Of a stretch of 64,000 bases of DNA, positions 8,764 through 17,680 are shown piece after piece. The notes under the pieces were generated by a model. The model was not told the origin of the DNA. It did no database searches and worked only from the letters and a program-made list of their open reading frames with translations. Within the stretch, counting starts at the first letter, position 1; the number at the start of each line of letters is the position of its first letter. Made by a program: the position numbers and the translations under genes. The DNA lies in assembly GCA_900316565.1 (NCBI GenBank), contig ONDK01000004.1:17222-81221 (forward strand), read 5' to 3'. Source of the DNA: an uncultured Prevotella sp. GTDB lineage: Bacteria > Bacteroidota > Bacteroidia > Bacteroidales > Bacteroidaceae.

Positions 8764-10128
8764 ATGGCAAACAAACCAAGCATTCCAAAGGGAACGCGCG
8801 ACTTCGGCCCTGTTGAAATGGCCAAGCGCAACTACATATTCGACACTATAAAATCCGTCTATGCCTTGTATGGATTCCAGCAGATAGAGACCCCTGCTAT
8901 GGAAACGCTCCATACCCTTATGGGAAAATACGGAGAGGAAGGCGACCAGTTGCTCTTTAAAGTTCTGAATTCCGGTGATTACCTAAAGAAAATCACCGAT
9001 GAGGAACTCGACGAACGAAACGTTCTGAAATTACAGACGAAGCTCTGCGAGAAAGGACTCCGCTATGATCTCACCGTTCCTTTCGCACGCTATGTCGTCA
9101 TGCATCGTGATGAGCTGCAACTTCCGTTTAAACGCTATCAGATTCAACCTGTATGGCGTGCCGACAGACCACAGAAAGGTCGTTACCGTGAATTCTATCA
9201 GTGCGATGCCGATGTCGTAGGCTCCGACTCATTGCTCAACGAGGTTGAACTCATGCAGATTGTTGACACTGTCTTCACGAAGTTTGGCGTCCGCGTACAG
9301 ATAAAAATCAACAACCGTAAGATACTTTCTGGCATCGCAGAGGTTATTGGCGAGAAGGACAAAATTGTCGACATCACGGTTGCCATCGACAAACTCGACA
9401 AAATTGGACTGGAGAACGTCAATGAGGAACTGCGCAATGATGGCCTGCCCGAGGAGGCTATACAGAAGCTCCAACCAATCATCAAATTGGAAGGAACAAA
9501 CGACGAGAAGCTCAAGACCATCGCCGAGGCACTCAAGGACTCTGAGATTGGTCTGAAGGGCGTAGAAGAGACCAAGTTCATCCTTGACCAGCTAAAGGCC
9601 ATCGGACTGAACAACGAGATACAACTCGACCTCACCCTGGCCCGCGGACTCAATTATTACACCGGTGCAATCTTTGAGGTTAAGGCGCTGGACACTCCTA
9701 TGGGCAGCATTACTGGTGGAGGACGCTACGACAACCTCACCGGGATCTTCGGCATGCCGGGACTCAGTGGCGTTGGAATATCATTCGGTGCAGACCGCAT
9801 ATATGATGTCCTCAACGCTCTCGACCTATATCCTAAGGAGACCATCACCGGCACACAGCTCCTGTTCATCAACTTTGGAGAAAAGGAAACGGCCTACTGT
9901 CTTCCTGTTGTCAGCAAAGCCCGCAAGGCTGGTATAAGGACAGAGATGTTCCCGGACAAGAGCAAGATGAAGAAGCAGATGAACTATGCCAATGCCAAGG
10001 GTATACCTTTCGTTGTCCTTGCCGGAGAAAACGAAATAGAGGCAGGGAAGTTCACTCTGAAGAACATGACCAGTGGTGAGCAGAAGCTCGTCACTGCCGA
10101 TGAACTTATCGCCATTGTAAAGGGATAA
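8764..10128 (+). CDS. hisS: histidyl-tRNA synthetase
   Basis: A 454-residue class II synthetase that charges tRNA-His. It opens with the family's PKGTRDFGP motif (residues 8-16). Motif 2 lies around [27 protein letters not shown], the HisA motif around [14 protein letters not shown], and motif 3 around GGGRYDNL...[11 protein letters not shown]. An anticodon-binding domain follows from about 360. It is 16 bases after purA and is followed by a strong terminator. Confidence 0.96.
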   Translation: MANKPSIPKGTRDFGPVEMAKRNYIFDTIKSVYALYGFQQIETPAMETLHTLMGKYGEEGDQLLFKVLNSGDYLKKITDEELDERNVLKLQTKLCEKGLRYDLTVPFARYVVMHRDELQLPFKRYQIQPVWRADRPQKGRYREFYQCDADVVGSDSLLNEVELMQIVDTVFTKFGVRVQIKINNRKILSGIAEVIGEKDKIVDITVAIDKLDKIGLENVNEELRNDGLPEEAIQKLQPIIKLEGTNDEKLKTIAEALKDSEIGLKGVEETKFILDQLKAIGLNNEIQLDLTLARGLNYYTGAIFEVKALDTPMGSITGGGRYDNLTGIFGMPGLSGVGISFGADRIYDVLNALDLYPKETITGTQLLFINFGEKETAYCLPVVSKARKAGIRTEMFPDKSKMKKQMNYANAKGIPFVVLAGENEIEAGKFTLKNMTSGEQKLVTADELIAIVKG

Positions 10129-10139
10129 AGACATAATAG

Positions 10140-10183
10140 CGTCTGGAGACCGCAAGTAAAGATGTGGTCTTCAGACGTTTTTT
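10140..10183 (+). terminator. intrinsic terminator after hisS
   Basis: CGTCTGGAGACC (10140-10151) pairs with GGTCTTCAGACG (10166-10177), and a run of T follows. Confidence 0.9.
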
Positions 10184-10206
10184 ATACAAACTATTACTAA
10201 AACAAT

Positions 10207-11214
10207 ATGAGAAACAAATCATTTATTACGAGGTTGGCACAGCTTTGCGTGATAGCCTCTGCATTCATCGCGTTATCATTTAAGCCTGATGTACCGACCA
10301 TCTACATCATCGGCGACTCTACAGCCGCAGAGAAAGACATCTCCAAGGGACAGACAGAGCGTGGCTGGGGAATGGTTCTCCAAGGCTTCTTCGACGAAGG
10401 GGTAAGAATAGAGAACCATGCCGTCAACGGCCGTTCCTCACGCAGTTTCTATACCGAAGGACGATGGAAGAAAGTAATCGACAAGGTAAAGCCCGGCGAC
10501 TACGTAATCATTCAGTTCGGACATAACGATGAAAAGCCCAAGCCCGACCGTCACACGGATGTAGGTACCACCTTCGACGCTCATCTTGCCGAATATGCCA
10601 TTGAGACAAAGGCAAAGGGAGCCACTCCTATTCTTATGAGTCCGGTTGTCAGACGCAATTTTTACTTAGTACCAGAGAAGCAGGATGACGACGAGAAGCT
10701 CCGTGAGACGACCTATCATGGTGAGACCGTCAACTCTGATACACTTATAGACACACACGGAGAGTATGCCAAGGTTGCACAACGCGTTGCAAAGAAATAT
10801 GGTTTCGTCTTTATCGATGCCAACAAGATTACCCATGACATCGAACAAGGAATGGGAATAGAGGATTCCAGAAAGCTTCATATGTGGCTGCAACCGGGCA
10901 TCTACTCTTGGGCTCCCAAAGGACGTCAGGACAACACACATTATAATATTTATGGCGCGCACATCATTGCAGGTGCTCTCGCAGATGCTTTAGGCAACGC
11001 CATACCGGCACTAAAGCCACATGTACGCCATTTCGATTACATCGTCTCCGATGAGGGTCGTGGAAACTTCATGACACCTGAGGAAGCCGTTGAGGCTGCC
11101 CCCAAAGGAAAGTCGACAGTACTCATCCTTCATGGCAATTTTAAAAAGCCACAGATACCACGAAAAAAGAAAATCAGTTGGATTTTCTTTGACAATGGCA
11201 AATGGAAAGAATAA
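10207..11214 (+). CDS. SGNH-family rhamnogalacturonan acetylesterase-like hydrolase
   Basis: A 335-residue protein with an N-terminal signal peptide (MRNKSFITRLAQLCVIASAFIALS). The SGNH blocks are present: block I GDSTAA (catalytic Ser), Gly in NGRSSRSF, block III FGHNDEKP (Asn), and block V THYNIYGA (catalytic His). The family deacetylates plant polysaccharides such as rhamnogalacturonan. The C-terminal ~60 residues extend beyond the catalytic fold and end in a Lys-rich segment. No other carbohydrate-active genes are adjacent, so the substrate is unknown. Confidence 0.85.
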   Translation: MRNKSFITRLAQLCVIASAFIALSFKPDVPTIYIIGDSTAAEKDISKGQTERGWGMVLQGFFDEGVRIENHAVNGRSSRSFYTEGRWKKVIDKVKPGDYVIIQFGHNDEKPKPDRHTDVGTTFDAHLAEYAIETKAKGATPILMSPVVRRNFYLVPEKQDDDEKLRETTYHGETVNSDTLIDTHGEYAKVAQRVAKKYGFVFIDANKITHDIEQGMGIEDSRKLHMWLQPGIYSWAPKGRQDNTHYNIYGAHIIAGALADALGNAIPALKPHVRHFDYIVSDEGRGNFMTPEEAVEAAPKGKSTVLILHGNFKKPQIPRKKKISWIFFDNGKWKE

Positions 11215-11228
11215 ACAAAGGACTACAC

Positions 11229-11391
11229 ATCAACTCTCGTAAGTGGGTTACTAACTATTTAATACAATAGTCAGAACAAGACGATAAAGAAGCACTGCTC
11301 CATTATAGGTCAAGCATTATATAGTATCTGCTATTTTGTATAAAAATGAAATTAATGATTACAAAGTATTTTTACACTTACGAGAGTTGAT
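11229..11391. repeat. MITE-like element with 17-bp perfect terminal inverted repeats
   Basis: ATCAACTCTCGTAAGTG at 11229-11245 is the exact reverse complement of 11375-11391. The 163-bp interior-plus-ends is AT-rich and non-coding. No target-site duplication is visible at the flanks. It may be a small non-autonomous element or a large RNA hairpin upstream of the second Fur-family gene. Confidence 0.6.
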
Positions 11392-11468
11392 TCATTAATG
11401 TAATTATTGTAGAACTACCATGAAGAATAAGAAAAATCGAATCTTTTGAAAAAATTACAAGCAATAAT

Positions 11469-11499
11469 TTTGTTAGGAAAAAAGAATATATTACCTTTG
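11469..11499 (+). promoter_or_regulatory. promoter of the second Fur-family regulator
   Basis: TTTG at 11469-11472, a 19-base spacer, then TACCTTTG at 11492-11499; the ATG is at 11528. Confidence 0.7.
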
Positions 11500-11527
11500 C
11501 ATTCTGAAAAACTTTGCAATAAATTAT

Positions 11528-11998
11528 ATGAAAAGAGACGAAGCTTATGATCGCTTGGTTAGCCGAGACATACGTCCTTCACTACAGCGTCTGGCGATAA
11601 TGAAGTTTCTGTTGGCAAACAGAACGCACCCGACGGTAGAAGATGTCTACAAAGGCCTGTATCAGAAAATACCGACTCTGAGCCGTACTACAGTTTACAA
11701 CACTCTCCGAATGTTCTATGAGAAGGGAGCGGCACAGATGATTACGATTGACGAGCACCGCGTCTGCTACGACGGAGATCTCCATCCACACGTGCACTTC
11801 TTCTGTTATCACTGCGAGAAGGTGTATGACCTGATGGATGAGGAAGCTCCCGTACAGTATCGTGGCGACATCAATGGATTTCTGGTAAAGGACAGTCAGT
11901 TGTACTATCGCGGTATCTGCCCGAAATGCAGAGCTAAGATTATCAACGCAGACAAAGAATGTTCAGAGAAAAAGAAATCTGAACGCTACGCCAACTAG
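11528..11998 (+). CDS. Fur/PerR-family repressor
   Basis: A 156-residue protein. The winged helix spans about residues 15-72 (HPTVEDVYKGLYQKIPTLSRTTVYNTLRMF). The metal-binding half carries HPHVHFFCYHCEKVYDL and a second CXXC (CPKCRAK). It has its own promoter. Facing it across a bidirectional hairpin are a metal-chelate-type permease and binding lipoprotein, which would suit iron-linked control, but no operator can be assigned. PerR and Fur cannot be separated here without alignment. Confidence 0.85.
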   Translation: MKRDEAYDRLVSRDIRPSLQRLAIMKFLLANRTHPTVEDVYKGLYQKIPTLSRTTVYNTLRMFYEKGAAQMITIDEHRVCYDGDLHPHVHFFCYHCEKVYDLMDEEAPVQYRGDINGFLVKDSQLYYRGICPKCRAKIINADKECSEKKKSERYAN

Positions 11999-12143
11999 AT
12001 ATTTTCACCCTTGTGGTGAGAATTGAACGTATATTGACAACCAAGCATTTTGACCTATCAAGGTCTTGAGCTTAGACGAAAGACTTTTGAAGCCCAAAGC
12101 AGGCTATCCAAGGTTTTAAGTCTGACAAAGCACTAACAAAACA

Positions 12144-12171
12144 GAACGGCGATTCATCAGAATCGCCGTTC
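12144..12171. terminator. bidirectional hairpin between convergent genes
   Basis: A perfect 12-bp stem GAACGGCGATTC/GAATCGCCGTTC with loop ATCA, placed between the stop of the Fur-family gene (+) and the stop of the permease gene (-). T-rich sequence follows on the plus strand. Confidence 0.75.
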
Positions 12172-12270
12172 AGCCATTCTTTCACATTTTTATCTTCTAA
12201 GCATCTCAAAGGTAAATGGCTTTGATTCTCTTACTTTAACAAGCAAAATCTACTATAATCCGGCTCCTCA

Positions 12271-13356
12271 TCACCGCCTTTTTTTTATAAGTACATAGAT
12301 AATAACCGGCGCGCCGATAAGAGGCGTTACTGCGTTAAGCGGGAGAATGCCCGCATCTCCGGGAACATGACATAGTGCATTGCAGAGAAGAGCTACCACC
12401 GAGCCACACAAAATAGTCATGGGAAGCAAACTACGGTGGTCCTCACTACCGAGAAGAAGCCGGGCAATATGCGGCGTGGCCAGTCCTATAAAAGCCACCG
12501 GACCACAGAAAGCCGTTGTGACAGCCGTCAATAATCCTGTGAGCACAAGAAGGACATTGCGCATTCTGCGGGTATTGATGCCCATGCTTCTGGCATATTC
12601 CTCACCGAGCAGCAATGCATTGAGCGGTTTGATTAGGAACAGAGATATTATTATTCCCAGAAGTGTTGCAAAGGCAAACAAAGGCATTGACGACATCTGC
12701 ACTCCTCCAAAGTCGCCCATACCCCATACGGCGTAGCTCTTCACCCCCTCCTCTGTGGAGAAGAAGTTTAGCAGTTCTATTGCCGAAGAAGAGACATAGC
12801 CGACCATAATGCCTATTATAAGCAGTACAACGCTGTTTCGGACTAATGTGGAAAAGAAAAATATCATTCCCGTAACCGCCATAGCTCCTACGAAAGCAGC
12901 TATGAGTACTGCGGCAAATCCCGTAACAGAGAACATCTCCGTCGACACACTTCCGCCAAGCCACAGCATGACCACCGCAACACCAAGGCCCGCACCACTG
13001 CTTATGCCGAAGACATCAGGACCCGCAAGGGGATTACGGAAGGTAGTCTGAAGCAACAGTCCCGTAACTGCTAAAGCTCCACCGGAGAGCATAGCCGTAA
13101 GAGCCTGTGGAAGACGTGTTTCTAGAATGATATACCGCCAGGTAGCATCACCGTTATCATTTGGAAAAAAAAGAATACCAACAACATCTTTTATCGGTAT
13201 TCTCACAGAGCCAGACAAAAGGTTAACGACAAAGAGCCCCAGCACGGCTAAGACTAGAACAGCCATTATGAACGCACCTTCCAAAGCCTTTCCATGCATC
13301 GCTGGAAATCCATCGCTAAAACTTCCTTTTCGTCTATTTTCCTGTCTTGTCGTCAT
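12271..13356 (-). CDS. FecCD/BtuC-type ABC permease (iron-chelate or cobalamin uptake)
   Basis: A 361-residue inner-membrane protein with about nine to ten hydrophobic segments. It has family motifs such as RLPQALTAMLSGGALAVTGLLLQ, NPLAGPDVFGISSGAGLG, CGPVAFIGLATPHIAR and the C-terminal LPLNAVTPLIGAPVIIYVLIKKR. It carries substrate across the inner membrane after delivery by a binding protein, encoded just upstream. No ATPase gene is adjacent on either side in this window, so the energy component must be elsewhere. The substrate (heme, siderophore or B12) cannot be decided. Confidence 0.9.
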   Translation of the reverse strand: MTTRQENRRKGSFSDGFPAMHGKALEGAFIMAVLVLAVLGLFVVNLLSGSVRIPIKDVVGILFFPNDNGDATWRYIILETRLPQALTAMLSGGALAVTGLLLQTTFRNPLAGPDVFGISSGAGLGVAVVMLWLGGSVSTEMFSVTGFAAVLIAAFVGAMAVTGMIFFFSTLVRNSVVLLIIGIMVGYVSSSAIELLNFFSTEEGVKSYAVWGMGDFGGVQMSSMPLFAFATLLGIIISLFLIKPLNALLLGEEYARSMGINTRRMRNVLLVLTGLLTAVTTAFCGPVAFIGLATPHIARLLLGSEDHRSLLPMTILCGSVVALLCNALCHVPGDAGILPLNAVTPLIGAPVIIYVLIKKRR

Positions 13357-13527
13357 AAATGTTTATGTGTTGAGTCATTATGGAAGAGGACAAATTGCCA
13401 ACCGAGGTTTTAACTTTTCTTCTATTCAATTATGTAAAAAACATATCTAACAATCGGGAAAAAATTTTATACATTTTCGTTGTAGCCCAATGCAAGTATG
13501 AGGATCATTCCCCCATATTACAAGAGT

Positions 13528-14670
13528 TTAAAAATGATGGTAGTATCGTAGTTTTCCTTGCCGCAGGTCCGGATGAAAAATCTGTATTAAGTCAGAAAGA
13601 AGCCAGTCAGGGCGCCAACTTACCTCCTCGAAATACGGCACCACATCAACAGGACAGCCATAAATCTCGCCAGTCCTATAAGGTTTTAAAGCCTCATAGC
13701 CGCTGTATTCGGCATGCAGTTTGTCGCGGGTCATAATGCCGTTATAGCTCATTATCCACACATCGGCATTACCCATCTTTTCAAGCACGGTCTCAAAGGG
13801 CAACGGCAGACTTCCAGTATGGCTGTCAGAACTGTAAGCGTAACGTCCGCCGGCATCCTTATACATCAGTCCCACGCTACTCTGTCCGCCGGGGACATAC
13901 CACACGGAGCCCGTCTTACGGTCAGGCAGCACACTGAGAGTCTTCTTCGCTCTCCTGACCTTGACTTTCAGACTGTTATAGTTAGCCTCCACAACAGAGA
14001 AAAGGCTGTCGGCCTCTATCTCACGTCCTAGGAGCATGCCATAGAATTTCATCCACTCCGCACGTCCGAGAGGCCCCTGCTCCATATAGTCAGCACACTC
14101 TATGATAGGTATGTTTATCTCCTCCAGACGGCCATAGCCGCCACTGTTTTCAAAAGGAGACAGGAAGATGGCATCGGCCCTCATACTTATTATCTTCTCT
14201 ACGTCAGGCTTCATGGAGTTGCCAACGTTGCAAATGGCATGCGCTGAGCCGGGGGCATTTGCCGGTGAGCCCGCAATCCGTTTCTGAATGTCAGGAATAT
14301 GCATGTACTGCGGGTCTGCCACGCCGGCGATAGCATCACCGACATGCAGCATCTCGATAAGATTAGCATGGGCGGCTGTGAACACTACGGCACGCCGGAT
14401 GGGCACATAGACGACTGTCCCTTCCGGGATATGTCCCGAAAGACGCGCTGAGTCCTTGTGATTGACCAATATATAGCGGTGAAGAGTCCGTCCGTCCTTC
14501 CATGGGTCGGCAAGTCTTACAACAGTATAGCCATTCCTCTTTTCTACACTTATATGTTTGGCATATCGGAATGTTGAGTCTTGGGACGACATGTTATCTG
14601 AACTTTTTCGTCCACAACCCGACCACAATACCACGGAAAAGAACAGCGCAAGATAAAGAATTCTATTCAT
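13528..14670 (-). CDS. ABC substrate-binding lipoprotein, iron-chelate/cobalamin type
   Basis: A 380-residue protein with a lipobox: MNRILYLALFFSVVLWSGCG, lipidated Cys19. The periplasmic-binding fold is recognised by AVVFTAAHANLIEMLHVGDAIAGVAD, SMKPDVEKIISMRADAIFLSPFEN and the C-terminal segment around VVPYFEEVSWRPDWLLSDLIQIFHPDL. It would capture a metal chelate and hand it to the permease whose gene starts 171 bases downstream. A minus-strand TAACTTTG box at 14700-14707 lies about 30 bases before its ATG. No cobalamin riboswitch was seen upstream, mildly favouring an iron chelate. Confidence 0.85.
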   Translation of the reverse strand: MNRILYLALFFSVVLWSGCGRKSSDNMSSQDSTFRYAKHISVEKRNGYTVVRLADPWKDGRTLHRYILVNHKDSARLSGHIPEGTVVYVPIRRAVVFTAAHANLIEMLHVGDAIAGVADPQYMHIPDIQKRIAGSPANAPGSAHAICNVGNSMKPDVEKIISMRADAIFLSPFENSGGYGRLEEINIPIIECADYMEQGPLGRAEWMKFYGMLLGREIEADSLFSVVEANYNSLKVKVRRAKKTLSVLPDRKTGSVWYVPGGQSSVGLMYKDAGGRYAYSSDSHTGSLPLPFETVLEKMGNADVWIMSYNGIMTRDKLHAEYSGYEALKPYRTGEIYGCPVDVVPYFEEVSWRPDWLLSDLIQIFHPDLRQGKLRYYHHF

Positions 14671-14699
14671 TATTCATCAGTTTTCTGGAAAATCATCTG

Positions 14700-14707
14700 C
14701 AAAGTTA
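14700..14707 (-). promoter_or_regulatory. promoter -7 box of the binding-lipoprotein/permease unit
   Basis: TAACTTTG read on the minus strand, matching TAnnTTTG, 30 bases upstream of the ATG at 14670. Confidence 0.55.
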
Positions 14708-14843
14708 CAAAAAACCGGCATTTCTTTTGCCCGTTACCATTAAAATTGTTAATTTTGACACCGTTTTATAGGGTTTTATTGCAACCAGATAATTACCCTG
14801 TTAACACCTATACCCATCACTCAACACCTAAATTCACAGCTAT

Positions 14844-16799
14844 ATGGAAGAAAGCCAAAGCCGACTAAGCAGTAAATTCTCGCTGAAGAAATTTATTGAG
14901 TTCGCTGTTATCGTAGTCATAACAGCAGTAATCTGGAACATACCGCAGGAGTCGTTCGGAATAGACGGACTCACGGTGATACAGCAGAGGGTCATAGCCA
15001 TCTTCGTCTTCGCCACACTGTCATGGTTGACGGAGGCTATCCCGTCATGGGCCACGTCCCTTGTTATCATCACATCCATGTGTCTTACCATCAGCAACAA
15101 CTCCCTATCCATGTTCAAAGGCGGAGGTGCCGCCATATCCGCCAATGGAACAGAGCTGGCCTTCACGAAAGGACTGAAGTTCACATCTGGCATCATCGGT
15201 GAGAACAAGATTATCATAGACCAGAAAGACGGTCAGCTGACCCTGAAAGGAAAAGACATAGCATTCAACATCGACTCTCTGCACAAAGGACAGACCATCG
15301 TCACAACCTACGTTACCGACAAGGAGGACAAGGCATACCTGACGATTTCAAATGCCAACATGAAGGAAGGCGAGAAGAACGACTCCCTGTCGGTCGTCAA
15401 CTCCGTCGTAACAAAAGATGGAACGGTAACGTTCACCAATAAGGGCGGTCTCATCAACCTTAAGACCATTGCCATCAACGACGCTGGAAAGACAGTCCGC
15501 CACTGGGATTTCACCAACATCACCGACAAGGACCTCAAGAGTCTGCAGAGCGATGCCGCCATCTGGAGTGCGGCCAGCGACAAGAGCGGTGTTTATACCA
15601 ACCGTACAACACTCAAAGGAGCCAACTTCGGTGCTGAGCTGAAATCGTCCGACATCATGGCCACCTTCGCCAACCCAATCATCATACTGTTCCTCGGTGG
15701 TTTCATTTTGGCTATCGCCGCCACAAAGTCAGGACTTGACGTCCTACTGGCCCGTTCGCTCATCAAACCATTCGGAAAGAAGAGCGAGAATGTGCTTCTC
15801 GGATTTCTTCTTATCACGGGAGTTTTCTCCATGTTCGTCAGCAATACGGCCACAGCAGCCATGATGCTCACATTCCTTACACCAGTCTTTGCTGCTCTGC
15901 CGGCGAACGGCAAAGGTCGCATAGCACTGACCATGAGCATACCTGTTGCCGCCAACCTCGGAGGTATGGCAACACCTATCGGCACGCCACCAAACGCAAT
16001 AGCCCTCCAGGCTCTCAACGGGCCGGAGCTCCACATGGGCATCGGCTTCGGCCAATGGATGGCTTTCATGTTCCCATTGGTCATCGTGTTGCTGCTCATC
16101 AGCTGGTTCATTCTGAAAAAAGAGTTCCCTTTCTCGCAGAAGACAATAGAATTGAAGATTGAAGGCCACGTCCATCACGGATGGAGGATGTGGGTGGTAT
16201 GCATCACATTTGCAGTAACCATCCTCATGTGGCTCTTCGACCGCGTGACAGGTGTCGACGCCAATACCGTAGCACTTATACCTATTGCGACATTCGCCAT
16301 CACCGGTGTTATCACGGCCAAGGACCTGCAGCAGATAAACTGGAGCGTTATCTGGATGGTTGCCGGAGGCTTTGCCTTGGGACTGGGCATGAATGGCTCT
16401 GGTCTAGCCACGGCAGCCATCGCCAGCATTCCTTTCGGAAGCTGGAGTCCAATGGTTATCTTGATTATCTCTGGACTTATCTGTTATTTCCTGTCCAACT
16501 TCATATCCAACACTGCCACCGCGGCACTGCTTGTACCTATCTTGGCCGTTGTCTGCAACGGAATGGGCGACAGTCTTAACGCCATCGGCGGCACGTCGAC
16601 CATTCTCATGGGAATAGCGCTGTCGGCTTCCGCTGCCATGTGTCTGCCTATCTCCACACCTCCTAATGCCATTGCCTACTCCACAGGGCTCATAGACCAG
16701 AAGAGCATGCTGAAGATAGGTATCATTACAGGTGTCCTGACCATGGTTCTCGGTTACACCGTCCTCTACTGCGTAGGAAAGATGCATTTCCTCGGATAA
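14844..16799 (+). CDS. SLC13/DASS-family anion symporter with a large inserted domain
   Basis: A 651-residue inner-membrane protein. Two hydrophobic segments (about 15-35 and 45-75) come first, then a hydrophilic ~180-residue insertion (about 85-270), then the remaining helices. The two SNT signatures (VSNTATAAMM and ISNTATAALL) and the paired TPPNAIA motifs (GTPPNAIALQ, STPPNAIAYS) mark the DASS family, which brings in dicarboxylates, sulfate or similar anions with sodium. The insertion contains KTVRHWDFTNITDKDL and looks like an extracytoplasmic beta-rich domain. Usual members have about 450-500 residues, so the insertion accounts for the excess. Confidence 0.85.
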   Translation: MEESQSRLSSKFSLKKFIEFAVIVVITAVIWNIPQESFGIDGLTVIQQRVIAIFVFATLSWLTEAIPSWATSLVIITSMCLTISNNSLSMFKGGGAAISANGTELAFTKGLKFTSGIIGENKIIIDQKDGQLTLKGKDIAFNIDSLHKGQTIVTTYVTDKEDKAYLTISNANMKEGEKNDSLSVVNSVVTKDGTVTFTNKGGLINLKTIAINDAGKTVRHWDFTNITDKDLKSLQSDAAIWSAASDKSGVYTNRTTLKGANFGAELKSSDIMATFANPIIILFLGGFILAIAATKSGLDVLLARSLIKPFGKKSENVLLGFLLITGVFSMFVSNTATAAMMLTFLTPVFAALPANGKGRIALTMSIPVAANLGGMATPIGTPPNAIALQALNGPELHMGIGFGQWMAFMFPLVIVLLLISWFILKKEFPFSQKTIELKIEGHVHHGWRMWVVCITFAVTILMWLFDRVTGVDANTVALIPIATFAITGVITAKDLQQINWSVIWMVAGGFALGLGMNGSGLATAAIASIPFGSWSPMVILIISGLICYFLSNFISNTATAALLVPILAVVCNGMGDSLNAIGGTSTILMGIALSASAAMCLPISTPPNAIAYSTGLIDQKSMLKIGIITGVLTMVLGYTVLYCVGKMHFLG

Positions 16800-16816
16800 A
16801 CACTTATCGTCCCAGT

Positions 16817-16837
16817 CAGGCCCAATAACCGGGCCTG
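16817..16837 (+). terminator. hairpin after the SLC13 gene
   Basis: CAGGCCC (16817-16823) pairs with GGGCCTG (16831-16837). No T-run follows, so termination is uncertain. Confidence 0.4.
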
Positions 16838-16954
16838 GCCACGGACAATATGCGTTGGATTAAAGAAATAACGTTAATTGATGTGAAACGTGCAATAAAC
16901 GCACAAGTACATACGTTGGTAATAAGGACAATAGGTTTTATAATAAAGAAGCAC

Positions 16955-17674
16955 ATGAAAAAGGTTCTATTCATTACAATCTCCGCAGCAGTCATAGCAC
17001 TGACCAGTTGCGAAAACAAGACAACCGCCGGTGGAGATGCTGATTCGACAGCTAAGGACACCACAGCACTGGTTGCTGACACGACAGACTCCGTCGCTGC
17101 ATTAGCCAAAGGTGGCGACGCAAAGGCCGCACCGGCAACGGCAGCAGCCCTGACAAAGGAGATACAGGAAAAGATTACTGCCAAGGACGCCAAAGGATTG
17201 ACGACACTCCTGATGAATGCCAAGGCGAAGATAGCCCAGCTGGCAAAGGAAGACCCTGCCGCTGCAAAGGCCTATGTCTCACAACTTCAGCAGTATGTGA
17301 GCCAGCATGCAGCAGAGCTTAAGACGATCGTTGCAGGTAATGCCACCATCACACAGGCTATCGACGAGGTGAAGAGCCTCAACCCAGAGAAAGTTGTCAA
17401 CGCCGTAGCGAACGCTACTGAGGCAGACGCGAAGAACATTGCCACGAGTGCTGCTGAGACGGCTAAGAGCAAGGCCGAGAATGCCGTAAACAACAAGGTC
17501 AATGAGGCTACGACAAAAGCCAACGAAGCAAAGAACGCTGCTGAAGCAAAGGCCAGCAAAGCCGTAACCAAAGCACAGACTAAGGCCAACGACGCTATAA
17601 ACAAGACACAGAAGAAAGCCAACGATGCCGTCAACAAGGCTACTGATAAGGCTCTTAAAGGTCTGGGGCTCTAA
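16955..17674 (+). CDS. Ala/Lys-rich lipoprotein, amphipathic helical
   Basis: I place the start at the ATG at 16955, giving MKKVLFITISAAVIALTSCEN, a lipoprotein signal with the lipobox Cys at residue 19. An upstream in-frame ATG at 16850 would bury the signal and is less likely. The mature ~220 residues are dominated by Ala, Lys, Asp and Thr. The C-terminal half is a chain of irregular 11-residue-like repeats (KANEAKNAAEAKASKAVTKA, KANDAVNKATDKA) expected to form a long amphipathic helix, as in LEA-like or Lpp-like proteins. tamB begins 6 bases after the stop. I do not recognise a named family. Confidence 0.7.
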   Translation: MKKVLFITISAAVIALTSCENKTTAGGDADSTAKDTTALVADTTDSVAALAKGGDAKAAPATAAALTKEIQEKITAKDAKGLTTLLMNAKAKIAQLAKEDPAAAKAYVSQLQQYVSQHAAELKTIVAGNATITQAIDEVKSLNPEKVVNAVANATEADAKNIATSAAETAKSKAENAVNNKVNEATTKANEAKNAAEAKASKAVTKAQTKANDAINKTQKKANDAVNKATDKALKGLGL

Positions 17675-17680
17675 CACTTG

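Noticed and set aside
14671-14843. Possible cobalamin riboswitch upstream of the binding lipoprotein
   Set aside because: The leader between the -7 box (14700-14707) and the ATG is under 30 bases, far too short for a B12 riboswitch, and no B12-box was seen.
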